NCBI GenBank assembly: GCA_963800275.1
Contig: CAWDAI010000006.1
Coordinates: 124,001 to 188,000 of the forward strand
Direction of reading: 5' to 3'
Source of the DNA: JAFMJV01 sp963800275
GTDB taxonomy: Bacteria > Chloroflexota > Limnocylindria > Limnocylindrales > CSP1-4
Length of the DNA stretch: 64,000 nucleotides
Below the pieces are notes generated by a model that was given only the letters and a program-made list of their open reading frames with translations, searched no databases and had not been told where the DNA came from. This document shows, piece after piece, positions 51,001-59,882 of the stretch. A program made the position numbers and the translations under genes. Position 1 is the stretch's first letter; every line of letters starts with the position of its first letter.

Positions 51001-51888
51001 ATGAACCCGGACGAGCCCCTTCGAGTGGCCTTCGCCGGCGCACCCGGCTCCTTCGCCGAGGACGCGGTGCTGGCGGCCTATCCCCACGCGGAGGCGGTGC
51101 CGGTGCCGCTCTTTCGAGATGTCCTGTCCGCGGTCGCGGACGGGCGCGTTTCAGCCGGCGTGCTGCCCATCGAGAACGTGGTCGGCGGCGGCGTGCACGA
51201 GGTCTATGACCTGCTGCTGGAGTCGGAGGTGACGGTGGTGGGCGAGGTCATCGTGCCCGTGCGCCTGTGTCTCGCGGCCCTGCCCGGCGAGCGGCTCGAA
51301 TCGATCGCACGGGTCTACTCGCATATCCAGGCCCTGATGCAGGCGGAGCCATACCTGCGTGGCCGCGACTGGACGCTGTTGGCGGCCACCAACACGGCCG
51401 GGGCGGGACGGGAGATCCGCGAGCACGGTGAGCGCGGTTCGGCGGCGGTGCTGTCGCCGCGGGCCGCCCAGCTCCACGGACTGCAGGTGCTCGCCACCGA
51501 CATCCAGGCCGAGCGTCGAAATCGCACGCGCTTCCTGGTCCTGGCCCTGCCCCGGGCCGGTGGCACCGGCGGCACGGGACCGCCGACCGCGGCCACCGCC
51601 GTATCCGACGGCCGGCGGCGCAGCAGCCTCGCCTTCTCCGTGCTCAACGAGCCGGGGACGCTGGTCCGCGCGCTGGGGGTCATCGCCGGACACCACCTCA
51701 ACATGACCAAGCTCGAGTCGCGCCCCAGCCGGCAGGGCACCTGGGAATACGTCTTCTGGACCGACGTGGATGCCGATGTCTGCGAGGGAGGAGCGGCCGG
51801 CGAGGCCTTCCTCGGTGACCTCCGCGCGGTCTGTGTGTGGGTGCGAGTGCTGGGCTGCTATCCCCGCTGCACCGAGCCGGACATCTAG
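51001..51888 (+). CDS. pheA: Prephenate dehydratase
   Basis: This 295-residue monofunctional enzyme turns prephenate into phenylpyruvate for phenylalanine. The dehydratase domain (about 1-190) has VAFAGAPGSFAEDA, VLPIENVVGGGVHE and the catalytic threonine in NRTRFLVL. An insert rich in Gly and Thr precedes the ACT domain (about 215-290), which has NEPGTLVRALGVIAGH and KLESRPS, the phenylalanine-binding ESRP motif. No chorismate mutase domain is attached. Confidence 0.93.
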   Translation: MNPDEPLRVAFAGAPGSFAEDAVLAAYPHAEAVPVPLFRDVLSAVADGRVSAGVLPIENVVGGGVHEVYDLLLESEVTVVGEVIVPVRLCLAALPGERLESIARVYSHIQALMQAEPYLRGRDWTLLAATNTAGAGREIREHGERGSAAVLSPRAAQLHGLQVLATDIQAERRNRTRFLVLALPRAGGTGGTGPPTAATAVSDGRRRSSLAFSVLNEPGTLVRALGVIAGHHLNMTKLESRPSRQGTWEYVFWTDVDADVCEGGAAGEAFLGDLRAVCVWVRVLGCYPRCTEPDI

Positions 51889-51896
51889 GCGTTCGG

Positions 51897-52931
51897 GTGC
51901 GCGCCATCCTCTTCGAGCGCTTCGGTGAGACACCGGTGCTGAGGGAGGTCCCGCCGCCGGCGGTGCCGCCCCACGGCGCCCTCATCGAAGTCCATGCGAG
52001 CGGCGTCTGCCGCAGCGACTGGCACGCCTGGCAAGGCCATGATCGGGATGTCAGCCTGCCGCACGTGCCGGGCCACGAATTCGCGGGCGTGGTGCACACG
52101 GTAGGCTCGGGCGTCCGCACCTATCGCGGGGGTGAGCGAGTGACGGCGCCGTTCGTGAACGGCTGCGGGGATTGCCCCGAGTGCCGGATGGGCAACGAGC
52201 AGGTCTGCCGTCACCAGACCCAGCCGGGCTTCACGCACTGGGGCTCGTTCGCGCGGTATGTGGTCGTCCATCACGCCGACCGCAACCTCGTACGCCTGCC
52301 GGGTTCGCTCGCGTTCGCCGAGGCGGCCAGTCTCGGCTGTCGCTTCGCCACCGCCTTCCGGGCGCTCGTGGACCAGGGTCACGTGAGACCCGGCCAGTGG
52401 GTCGCCGTCCACGGCTGCGGTGGCGTGGGCCTCGCGGCCACGATGATCGCCGTGGCCTTGGGGGCGCGCGTCGTGGCCGTCGATCTGCACGCCGACCGCT
52501 TGGCCCTCGCGCAAGCCCTCGGGGCGGAGGCCACGATCGAGGCCGGTGACGGCGTCGACACGGCCGCCGTCGTGGAGGAGCTCACCGGCGGTGCCGATGT
52601 CTCGCTCGATGCGGCCGGCACGTCCGGCACCTGCATCAGCTCGCTGCGCAGCCTGCGCCGGGGCGGGCTGCACCTGCAGGTGGGCCTGCTGTTGGGGGAC
52701 CAGGCTGCCCCGGCCGTACCCATGGACCTGGTCATCGCACGTGAGCTGCGCATCGTCGGCAGTCATGGCCTGCAGGCGCACCGCTACCACGAGGCCCTGG
52801 CCATGATCGCGGCCGGCCGGCTGGCACCAGCACGCCTGTTGGGTCCCACGATCCCGCTGGAGTCGGCGCCGGCTGCCCTTGAGGGCATGGATCGGGCGGC
52901 GCCGGGTGTGACGGTGATCACCAGATTCTGA
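51897..52931 (+). CDS. Zinc-dependent alcohol dehydrogenase (MDR family)
   Basis: The 344-residue medium-chain dehydrogenase has the catalytic zinc ligands in SGVCRSDWHAWQGH and PGHEFAGVV. The four structural-zinc cysteines lie in NGCGDCPECRMGNEQVC, and the NAD loop is HGCGGVGLAATMIA. The substrate is unknown. The GTG at 51897 lies eight bases after the pheA stop. A TAGGCG with five bases before the GTG overlaps that stop and may be a weak leaderless promoter. Codon use and composition match the neighbours. Confidence 0.87.
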   Translation: MRAILFERFGETPVLREVPPPAVPPHGALIEVHASGVCRSDWHAWQGHDRDVSLPHVPGHEFAGVVHTVGSGVRTYRGGERVTAPFVNGCGDCPECRMGNEQVCRHQTQPGFTHWGSFARYVVVHHADRNLVRLPGSLAFAEAASLGCRFATAFRALVDQGHVRPGQWVAVHGCGGVGLAATMIAVALGARVVAVDLHADRLALAQALGAEATIEAGDGVDTAAVVEELTGGADVSLDAAGTSGTCISSLRSLRRGGLHLQVGLLLGDQAAPAVPMDLVIARELRIVGSHGLQAHRYHEALAMIAAGRLAPARLLGPTIPLESAPAALEGMDRAAPGVTVITRF

Positions 52932-53023
52932 CCGTCTCCCTGTTCCCGTCCGGCGGGATGGCCGTACCTGGGGCACACTGCCCGGACCAACGGGGCAGGA
53001 GCAAGATCACCCAGGAGGCCACG

Positions 53024-53221
53024 ATGAGCACATCGCAGACAGGCAGGCAAGCGGTCAGCCGCCGTCGCTGGCTGGTCGTGGCCACCATCGGCGCGGCCAT
53101 CATCGCCGTCGTGGCGGGCGTCTTCCTGGTGTGGTTCCTCTTCTTCAGCTCCGAGGCGCCCCCGGCACCGACCCTGCAGGATGCGCTGTCGGGACTGGGC
53201 TCGCCCGCAACCGCCGAATGA
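53024..53221 (+). CDS. Small single-pass membrane protein
   Basis: This 65-residue product has a basic N-terminus (SRRRW), one membrane helix (LVVATIGAAIIAVVAGVFLV and following Trp/Phe residues) and a short outer tail rich in Pro and Ala ending GLGSPATAE. The start is well supported by AGGAGG six bases before the ATG. The tail resembles the linker after the anchor of some YceI-type secreted proteins, so a truncated gene is possible; nothing of the following domain is seen. It converges on the TfoX-N gene. Confidence 0.55.
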   Translation: MSTSQTGRQAVSRRRWLVVATIGAAIIAVVAGVFLVWFLFFSSEAPPAPTLQDALSGLGSPATAE

Positions 53222-53227
53222 TCGGCC

Positions 53228-53560
53228 TCAGGGCCTTCCGCGCACCGCTACCTGAGCGGCCGTGGCGACCCACTGCGCGAGCTGATCGGGGTCTTCGCGA
53301 ACCGGCTCGGGCACCTCCCAGTAGGGCATGCGCGCGTGCTGGGTGGACCCGGCTTCCTCGAAGGCCAGGGCGGTGCTGCCGTCGGCCCGCAGGTAGAGGC
53401 GCCCCTCGGAATCGACGATGGCGAACATGACGTCGTCCTTGAACAGCCCGTGGCTGCCGTACATGGCGCGAGCGTCCACACCCAGCGGGGCCAGCTGCTG
53501 CTCGAGGGCAGCGGCGGCCTCGATCCCGGCCCTTCGCGCGCGCCCACCCCTGGTGGCCAC
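53228..53560 (-). CDS. TfoX N-terminal domain protein
   Basis: The 110-residue protein matches the TfoX-N fold: RAMYGSHGLFKDDVMFAIVD, GRLYLRAD and MPYWEVPE are the family's usual segments. TfoX/Sxy proteins act in competence regulation in Gammaproteobacteria, but free-standing N-domains are common elsewhere and of unknown role. A regulatory function should not be assumed. It begins two bases after the cyclophilin stop on the same strand, so the two form an operon. Confidence 0.8.
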   Translation of the reverse strand: MATRGGRARRAGIEAAAALEQQLAPLGVDARAMYGSHGLFKDDVMFAIVDSEGRLYLRADGSTALAFEEAGSTQHARMPYWEVPEPVREDPDQLAQWVATAAQVAVRGRP

Positions 53561-53562
53561 GC

Positions 53563-54066
53563 TCAGGCCTCGGTGATGGTCACCGACTTGATGGCGACCG
53601 GCTGGACCGGGCGGTCCTGCGCGCCGGTCGGAGCGCCGGCGATGGCATCCACGACCGCCTCGCCTTCGCTGAGCTTGCCGAAGATGGTGTAGTTGGGAGG
53701 CAGCGGGTAGTCCGCGTGCATGACGAAGAACTGGCTGCCGTTGGTGTCGGGCCCGGCGTTGGCCATGGCCAGCGTCCCGCGCAGGTACTGGCGGCTGACG
53801 GGCTCGTCAGCGAAGCGGTAGCCGGGGCCGCCGCTGCCGGTGCCGGTGGGATCGCCGCCCTGGATCATGAAGCCGCTGATGACGCGGTGGAAGATGACGT
53901 CGTCGTAGAAGCCTTCGCGCGCGAGGAAGACGAAGTTGTTGACCGTCCGCGGCGCTTCCGATGCGAACAGCTCGGCGGTCATCGTGCCGGCCGAGGTCTC
54001 GATCGTGGCGTGATAGGTCTTGGCGGGATCGATGACCATCTCCGGCGGGCTGGCGTACTGGGGCAC
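53563..54066 (-). CDS. Peptidyl-prolyl cis-trans isomerase, cyclophilin type
   Basis: This 167-residue cytoplasmic cyclophilin has VNNFVFLAREGFYDDVIFHR with the catalytic arginine, GFMIQGGDPTGTGSGGPGYR, and LAMANAGPDTNGSQFFVMHA. No signal peptide is seen. The start is the GTG at 54066, six bases after GGAGA; the frame reaches 54081 but the first residues (MRRAS) would overlap that site. It is first of a two-gene operon with the TfoX-N protein and divergent from the aldehyde dehydrogenase. Confidence 0.9.
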   Translation of the reverse strand: MPQYASPPEMVIDPAKTYHATIETSAGTMTAELFASEAPRTVNNFVFLAREGFYDDVIFHRVISGFMIQGGDPTGTGSGGPGYRFADEPVSRQYLRGTLAMANAGPDTNGSQFFVMHADYPLPPNYTIFGKLSEGEAVVDAIAGAPTGAQDRPVQPVAIKSVTITEA

Positions 54067-54155
54067 GGATGCTCTCCTCATCTAGGGCTTGCCCACAGCC
54101 TACCCGACCTTGGGTCAGGAGCCCCCGGGTGGCCACGGATGGCGCGCCAGATGGC

Positions 54156-54161
54156 TAGGAT
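54156..54161 (+). promoter_or_regulatory. -10 box TAGGAT upstream of the aldehyde dehydrogenase
   Basis: TAGGAT is followed by nine bases and the ATG at 54171, slightly longer than the other leaderless cases. A GAGGG in the gap could also serve as a weak ribosome-binding site. Confidence 0.4.
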
Positions 54162-54170
54162 GAGGGCCTG

Positions 54171-55616
54171 ATGAACGACGCCAGCCGACCCCATCCGCAT
54201 CCCATCTACCTTGCCGGCGAATGGGTCACTTCGACCCGGCTCCTGGATGTCGACGACCCTGCGCACCCCGGGTCGCTCGCCGGTCGCACCTACCTCGCGA
54301 CCGAGGAGCAGTACGAGGCTGCGGCCCAGGCGGCCGTGAAGGGCTTCGAGGCCACCCGTGTCCTGCCCGCCTACGAGCGTGCTGCCGCCTGCCGGCGCAT
54401 CGCGGCCGGCATCGGGTCCCGTCGCGACGAGCTGGCCGAGCTCATCACCCGTGAGTCGGGCAAGTCCATCCGTGATGCCCGCGTGGAGACCGATCGCGGC
54501 GCCCTCGTCTTCCGCCTGGCGGCAGAAGAGGCCGAGCGCATGGGTGGCGAGACGATGGCCCTGGATATCGCGCCACCGCACAAGGGCCGCCATGCGCTCA
54601 CGCGGCGCTTCCCCATCGGGCCTGTCGCCGGTATCAGCCCCTTCAACTTCCCGCTCAACCTGGCGGTCCACAAGGTCGCCCCGGCCATCGCCGCCGGCTG
54701 CTCCATCGTGCTCAAGCCGCCCTCCCGTGACCCGCTCACCATGCTCACCGTGGCCGAGATCATCGACGAGGCCGACCTGCCCGCGGGAGCCGTCTCGATC
54801 CTGCCCATGGATCGCACGCTGGGTGACCGCCTGGTCGAGGACGATCGCTTCCGCCTGCTCTCGTTCACCGGTTCGCCCGTCGTGGGCTGGCGCATGAAGG
54901 AGCGCGCCGGCAAGAAGCCGGTCGTGCTGGAGCTGGGCGGCAACGCGGGTGCCATCGTGGACGAGAGCGCCGATCTCGACTGGGCCGTCAAGCGTGCCGT
55001 GACCGGAGCGTTCGCCTTCAGCGGCCAGGTCTGCATCAGCGTCCAGCGCCTGCTGGTACATCGTGCGATCTGGGATGCGTTCATGGAGCGCTTCACGGCT
55101 GCTGCATCCGCCCTCACGCTGGGTGATCCCCTCGATCCGGAGACGGATCTCGGTCCGATGGTCGATGCGGCCGCGGTCGAGCGGACGGAGGATTGGGTAC
55201 GGGCGGCCGTTGCCGATGGCGCCAGGGTCCTCACCGGCGGCACGGGGGAAGGGCTCTTCTTCAAGCCCACGGTCATCGTCGATGCCGATCGTTCGGCCAA
55301 GGTCTGCTCCGAGGAGGCCTTCGCACCGCTCGTCGTGGCCGCCCCCTTCGATGACATCGAGGAGGCCTTCGCGGAGGTCAACGCCAGCCGCTTCGGGCTG
55401 CAGGCAGGCGTCTTCACCAACGATCTGGCGCATGCCTGGCGCGCCTTCGAGGTGCTCGACGTCGGCGGGGTCATCATCAATGACGTGCCCACCTATCGCG
55501 TCGATCACATGCCCTATGGCGGGATCAAGGACAGCGGCCTCGGCCGCGAGGGGCTGCGCTGGGCGATGGAGGACATGACCGAGCTCAAGCTGATGGTGGT
55601 GGCGCAGCCCGGCTGA
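54171..55616 (+). CDS. NAD(P)-dependent aldehyde dehydrogenase
   Basis: The 481-residue enzyme has ISPFNFPLNLAVHKVAPA (cofactor binding), LLSFTGSPVVGWRMK, the catalytic glutamate in LELGGNAGAI and the catalytic cysteine in FSGQVCISVQR. It belongs to the glyceraldehyde-3-phosphate/lactaldehyde-type ALDH branch by its GQVCISVQR motif. The actual substrate is not clear. It has its own promoter and no obvious operon partner. Confidence 0.88.
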   Translation: MNDASRPHPHPIYLAGEWVTSTRLLDVDDPAHPGSLAGRTYLATEEQYEAAAQAAVKGFEATRVLPAYERAAACRRIAAGIGSRRDELAELITRESGKSIRDARVETDRGALVFRLAAEEAERMGGETMALDIAPPHKGRHALTRRFPIGPVAGISPFNFPLNLAVHKVAPAIAAGCSIVLKPPSRDPLTMLTVAEIIDEADLPAGAVSILPMDRTLGDRLVEDDRFRLLSFTGSPVVGWRMKERAGKKPVVLELGGNAGAIVDESADLDWAVKRAVTGAFAFSGQVCISVQRLLVHRAIWDAFMERFTAAASALTLGDPLDPETDLGPMVDAAAVERTEDWVRAAVADGARVLTGGTGEGLFFKPTVIVDADRSAKVCSEEAFAPLVVAAPFDDIEEAFAEVNASRFGLQAGVFTNDLAHAWRAFEVLDVGGVIINDVPTYRVDHMPYGGIKDSGLGREGLRWAMEDMTELKLMVVAQPG

Positions 55617-55728
55617 ACCGGGCGGCGTGCCCCGTCGCCGGCGGTCCTGTGCCCCGGTGTGCGTTTCGGGTCATTCCGCGACAGTCGCAAACGGTGTCGA
55701 ATAGCCCTGCCAGCCTCGAGCTGGGACT

Positions 55729-58212
55729 ATGCGACTGCCTCATCCCACCAACCTGCGCCGCTTTCGTTCCGGGCCGGCGGGTGAAACCCGCCTCATCCGG
55801 ATCCGCCTCTGGCTGGCCATGCTCGGGCTGGCCGTGGTGCCCATGTTCGGCACCATCGTCATCATCGATCGGCTCTCGACCGACGAGGCCACGCCGGCCG
55901 AGCGCTATGGCTGGCAGACCGCCACCGGCGCCGCCGACCTCCTGGCGGCGCAGAGCGAGCTGGAGGCGCGACTGCTGGCCGTTGCCGCCGACGAACGCGC
56001 CCGCCGACTCGTGGACGGCGTGGACAGCCCCGCCGATCGGGCAGCCGCGGCGCAGATCGCGTCCACCCTCGACTCGGGCGACCGCGGGCTGATCGAGGCT
56101 ATCTGCCTGACCCGGTCGCTCGACGGCAGCCAGGTGCTGCTGGAGATGCCTGCCGGCTCCTCCACCGGGTCCACCGCCTGCGGCAGCCCCGAGCTGGTGG
56201 CCCAGGCCATCGCGGCACCGCCCGGTGGGGTCGTGCGCAGCGCGACCTACGGTCCTGACCACACCCGCCGCGAGATCCTGGCCACGGAGCTGCTGGGCAC
56301 GGGCAAGCGCACCGCCGGCGTGCTCAGCATCGAGGTCAGCCTGCGGGACCTCTTCGCGGTCACGCCCTCCGCTGCCGGCATCGGCACCACCGCGGCCCTG
56401 GTGGACATGCACACCAACACCATCGTGGCCGGTGCCCGTACCGACGCGGTCGTCTCCGGCTCGGACATCGCCGGGACCCGTCCCCTGGGCAACCTGCGCG
56501 TGCGCATCGGCGGCATCGTCAGTGGCCACACAGGGACACTGCGAGAGTTGGAGGCTGCGGGCTGGGTGGCCACGGCCGCACCGCTGTGGAACGTCGGCGA
56601 CGACGCCGAGCTCGGGCTCATCAATCTCTGGCCGGCGGCCAGCGGTGGCGGGTTCGATCCCACGGTGATCGCCCTCGTCACGTTCGCGGTCATCGTGCTG
56701 ATCGTGACCATCGCCCTCGCCAGCACGTTCCTGCAGCCATTCGACGACCTGGCCGAGTCACAGGCCCAGCTGGAGGTCCTCTACCGCGAGGCGCGCGAGG
56801 ACTCGCTGCACGATGGCCTCACCGGTCTCGGCAATCACCGCTCCTTCCAGGAGGAACTCGATCGCCAGCTCGACCTCTTCCGCCGTCACAAGGTCCCGGT
56901 GGCACTGCTGCTCCTGGACCTCGATGACCTCAAGGTGGTCAACGACGGCGAGGGCCATCCGGCCGGCGACCGCCTCATCCTGGGCATGGCCAACGCCATC
57001 CGCGATGTGCTGCGCTACGGCGACCGTGCCTTCCGCATCGGCGGTGACGAATTCGCTGTCCTTCTCCCCCATACCGATGCCTCGGATGCGCTGGTCGCCG
57101 CCAATCGGCTGCGCCACTTCTGCCTGCGGCCGGCCACCGGAGAGCGCGTGATCCCATTCTCGGGGGGCATCTCGTCGGTGCCGCAGCTGACCACCGACCG
57201 CAACGGGCTCTTCCGCCAGGCCGACGCTGCGCTCTACCGCTGCAAGCGCGCGGGGCGGGGCACGGTGGCCGTCTTCGATGCCGACCGCGACCTGGTGCCC
57301 GAGGCGACCGATGGTGCAGGTTCCGCGCAGGCGGTTCGCGACATCGTCCGCACCCGCAACCTGACCCCGGTCTATCAGCCCATCGTGGACCTGCGCGACG
57401 GCACGGTGCTCGGCTTCGAGGGTCTGATCCGGCCGGGCGCCTCCTCCTCCTTCGCCAGCCCCGGCCAGCTGTTCTCCGCCGCCGCGGCCGCAGGGCGCAT
57501 CGTCGAGCTGGACCTCGCCTGCGTGGAGGTCGTGGTTGCGGGCTCGGTGAGCATCGACCCCACCAAGGTGCTGACCATCAACCTCAGTCCGCAAACGCTG
57601 GAGATGGAGGACTTCAGCGCGGCCTGGCTGCTGGAGATCCTGGGGCGCTATGGCATCAGTCCGGGCCGTGTGATCGTGGAGCTCACTGAGCGCGAGGCCG
57701 TCTCCGACCTGGAACGACTTCGCCGCAGCGCAGCGTCCCTCCAGCGTGCGGGCATCCGACTCGCGGCCGACGACGTGGGTGCCGGTAACGCCGGTCTCAA
57801 GCTCCTCAGCCAGGTGCGCTTCGACATCATGAAGATCGACCTCTCGCTGGTACAGGACGGCGCCCAGCACTCGTCCTCGCGCGCGGTCCTGCGCTCGCTC
57901 ACGGACCTCGCTGTACGCCAGGGCGCAGTGGCCATCGCGGAAGGCCTGGAGACGGCCGAGCAGCTGCGTTCGCTGCAGGAGCTGGGCATCACCACCGGCC
58001 AGGGTTACCTCCTGGGCCGGCCCGGCACCAATACCGCGCTGGCCTCGGTCGACATCGAGGCCCTGGCCAGGGGCACGCTCATCGTGGACAGCGTGCTCCC
58101 GCGGCCGGTCGGGGCGACCGCGGTGTCCGAGGCGCCGCCCACGGACGCCGCTTCGACCGAACGGCCGCTCGATGCCGATGGTGGCGGCTCCCTGCAGAGG
58201 AGTCCGGCCTAG
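55729..58212 (+). CDS. Membrane GGDEF-EAL protein with extracytoplasmic sensor
   Basis: The 827-residue protein has a first membrane helix (about 26-46), an outer domain of about 260 residues with an alpha/beta Cache-like pattern, and a second helix (309-336). A GGDEF domain (about 355-510) and an EAL domain (about 535-785) follow. GGDEF is intact at about 438-442, with the inhibitory RYGD exactly five residues before it. EAL residues are complete: E of FEGLIR (about 564), N of INLSP, E of VELTE, DD of AADDVGAG, K of MKIDL, E of AEGLE, Q of GQGYLLG. It can probably both make and degrade c-di-GMP under an external signal. It is a paralogue of the cytoplasmic protein at 6330-7913. Confidence 0.9.
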   Translation: MRLPHPTNLRRFRSGPAGETRLIRIRLWLAMLGLAVVPMFGTIVIIDRLSTDEATPAERYGWQTATGAADLLAAQSELEARLLAVAADERARRLVDGVDSPADRAAAAQIASTLDSGDRGLIEAICLTRSLDGSQVLLEMPAGSSTGSTACGSPELVAQAIAAPPGGVVRSATYGPDHTRREILATELLGTGKRTAGVLSIEVSLRDLFAVTPSAAGIGTTAALVDMHTNTIVAGARTDAVVSGSDIAGTRPLGNLRVRIGGIVSGHTGTLRELEAAGWVATAAPLWNVGDDAELGLINLWPAASGGGFDPTVIALVTFAVIVLIVTIALASTFLQPFDDLAESQAQLEVLYREAREDSLHDGLTGLGNHRSFQEELDRQLDLFRRHKVPVALLLLDLDDLKVVNDGEGHPAGDRLILGMANAIRDVLRYGDRAFRIGGDEFAVLLPHTDASDALVAANRLRHFCLRPATGERVIPFSGGISSVPQLTTDRNGLFRQADAALYRCKRAGRGTVAVFDADRDLVPEATDGAGSAQAVRDIVRTRNLTPVYQPIVDLRDGTVLGFEGLIRPGASSSFASPGQLFSAAAAAGRIVELDLACVEVVVAGSVSIDPTKVLTINLSPQTLEMEDFSAAWLLEILGRYGISPGRVIVELTEREAVSDLERLRRSAASLQRAGIRLAADDVGAGNAGLKLLSQVRFDIMKIDLSLVQDGAQHSSSRAVLRSLTDLAVRQGAVAIAEGLETAEQLRSLQELGITTGQGYLLGRPGTNTALASVDIEALARGTLIVDSVLPRPVGATAVSEAPPTDAASTERPLDADGGGSLQRSPA

Positions 58213-58217
58213 GGCCC

Positions 58218-58223
58218 TACACT
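58218..58223 (+). promoter_or_regulatory. -10 box TACACT, leaderless start of the membrane protein
   Basis: TACACT is followed by seven bases and the GTG at 58231. It begins three bases after the stop codon of the GGDEF-EAL gene. Confidence 0.5.
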
Positions 58224-58230
58224 CGGGCCC

Positions 58231-59058
58231 GTGGAGACGCAGCAGATCATCCAGAGCCTCAGCTACGTGACGTGGGTGCTCCTGGGTGGGCTGGCCCTCG
58301 GCAGCTTCGCGCTCATCTGGCTCTTGCGCCAGACCACCGATGCGACCGCGGGCTTCCTCGCTTTCAGCGCCTTCCTGGCCGGCGTCTCCGGCCTCGGTTG
58401 GCTGGCCGTCGAGTGGGGCCTGCCGCAACCGAGCCAGCTGGCCATCGAGGGGGGCACCGCATTTGACGAGCCCCGCCGAGCGGCGATCGCGCTCTTCGTG
58501 GTCCTGGCCTTCGCGGCCGGCCTCCGGCTACGTCGTGGTGATGGCGCGACCTGGCTCGGTGCCGGGGCCATCATGGCTGGGTTGGCCGCCTGCTTCCTGG
58601 GGGCCTGGACGTGGGGTGGATCGGAGCCGATCGGCGTGTCCATGTTCGTGCAGCTGGTGGCGCTGGCGGCGGTCACCGGGGGTTCCATGGCAGCGGTCGT
58701 GCTGGCCCACTGGTACCTGGTCACGCCCAGGATCTCCGAGCGTCCGCTCGTGCTCACGACGAAGCTGCTGTCGGTCGCGCTGGCGATCCAGCTGCTCCTC
58801 TTCGGCGTGTGGCTGGCGACGGGCATCCCGGACCTGGAGCCGTTCGAGGCGCTGACCGGAGAGGTCATGCTCTTCGTCTGGCTGCGCCTCATCGTGGGCC
58901 TCGTCTTCCCGCTGCTGCTCACCATCATGGCCTACCACACCGCCCTGACCCGCTCGATGGAGTCGGCCACGGGCCTGCTCTACATCGAGTTCGCGTTGGT
59001 CATGGCCTCGACCATCGTGGCCACGGGCCTGCTCTTCGGCGAAGGGCTGCTGGTCTGA
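58231..59058 (+). CDS. Polytopic membrane protein of unknown function
   Basis: The 275-residue product has about eight hydrophobic helices, among them VTWVLLGGLALGSFALIWLL, GAIMAGLAACFLGAW and LFVWLRLIVGLVFPLLLTIM. A histidine follows a helix in VLAHWYLVTPRI and another lies in MAYHTALTR, which could be haem or metal ligands, but I do not recognise the family. It ends two bases before the MoaD-MoaE fusion, so the two are co-transcribed. Whether it belongs to molybdenum metabolism is unknown. Confidence 0.7.
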   Translation: METQQIIQSLSYVTWVLLGGLALGSFALIWLLRQTTDATAGFLAFSAFLAGVSGLGWLAVEWGLPQPSQLAIEGGTAFDEPRRAAIALFVVLAFAAGLRLRRGDGATWLGAGAIMAGLAACFLGAWTWGGSEPIGVSMFVQLVALAAVTGGSMAAVVLAHWYLVTPRISERPLVLTTKLLSVALAIQLLLFGVWLATGIPDLEPFEALTGEVMLFVWLRLIVGLVFPLLLTIMAYHTALTRSMESATGLLYIEFALVMASTIVATGLLFGEGLLV

Positions 59059-59060
59059 CC

Positions 59061-59840
59061 ATGCATGTGAGCGTGCGCCTGTTCGCCCAGCAGCGAGCGC
59101 AGACGGGTCTCCGCCGCCATGAGCTGGAGTTGGCCGATGGGGCCGATGTAGCCGCCGCGTGGGAGGCGCTGGTGGCGGACCTGCCGGTCATCGCTGCCGG
59201 CGCGGACAGCGTCCGTTTCGCGATCAACGGTCGCTACGCGGACCGCCACGAGCGCCTGGCCGATGGCGATGAGCTGGCCGTCATCCCGCCGGTGGCTGGC
59301 GGGTCGGAGACGCCGGCCGAGGGATACCGCCGCCTGGAGCTGCGAGAGACGAGCCTCGACGACCGGCTGCTCGGCGAGCTGCGCGCGGAGGTCGCCACGA
59401 CCGCCGACGGTGCGGTCGTGGCGTTCGTGGGCCAGACGCGTGAGACGCCGGGCACGCCGGCGCCGGGCCAGGAGGCCGAGGCCGAACGGTACGCGGGCCA
59501 GGTCGTGACGGGGCTGGAGTACGAGGCGTTCGAGCCCATGGCCCTGTCGGTCCTGGGCCAGGTCGCCGACGAGATCGCTGCCCGGTTCGGCGTTCGCCGG
59601 GTGGCCATCGTCCACCGCGTCGGGGCCGTCGGAGCCGGTGAATCGAGCGTGCTCATCGTGGTCGCTGCAGCGCACCGGGGGGCGGCGTTCGAGGCCTGTC
59701 GCTACGCCATCGAGGAGCTCAAGGCGCGAGCCCCGATCTGGAAGTCCGAGCACTTCGCTGACGGCAGCGTCTGGCTGGGAGCCCCGGCCCGACATGCCGC
59801 TGCGACCGAGGATCCGCCCGCTGGGCCGGCCGGCGAGTAG
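59061..59840 (+). CDS. Molybdopterin synthase, MoaD-MoaE fusion
   Basis: The 259-residue protein joins both molybdopterin synthase subunits. MoaD (1-80) starts VSVRLFAQQRAQTG and ends AVIPPVAGG, whose double glycine is normally the free, thiocarboxylated C-terminus. MoaE (about 95-235) has AVVAFVGQTRE, GLEYEAFEPMA, VAIVHRVGAVGAGESSV and the active-site lysines in KARAPIWKSEHF. The joined order resembles mycobacterial MoaX, which is cut after the MoaD glycines to work; the same is inferred here. The ATG at 59061 follows the upstream stop by two bases. No other moa genes are in the window. Confidence 0.88.
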   Translation: MHVSVRLFAQQRAQTGLRRHELELADGADVAAAWEALVADLPVIAAGADSVRFAINGRYADRHERLADGDELAVIPPVAGGSETPAEGYRRLELRETSLDDRLLGELRAEVATTADGAVVAFVGQTRETPGTPAPGQEAEAERYAGQVVTGLEYEAFEPMALSVLGQVADEIAARFGVRRVAIVHRVGAVGAGESSVLIVVAAAHRGAAFEACRYAIEELKARAPIWKSEHFADGSVWLGAPARHAAATEDPPAGPAGE

Positions 59841-59869
59841 CGTGGCGGGGCTGATTCGGCGACTCCCGC

Positions 59870-59875
59870 TACGAT
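59870..59875 (+). promoter_or_regulatory. -10 box TACGAT, leaderless start of the membrane protein at 59883
   Basis: TACGAT is followed by seven bases and the ATG at 59883. This favours 59883 over the in-frame ATG at 59874, which overlaps the box. Confidence 0.55.
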
Positions 59876-59882
59876 GCCTCCC

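Noticed and set aside
53228..53560. Competence regulator call for the TfoX-N protein.
   Set aside because: Only the N-terminal domain is present, the taxon is probably unrelated to Gammaproteobacteria and no competence genes are nearby.
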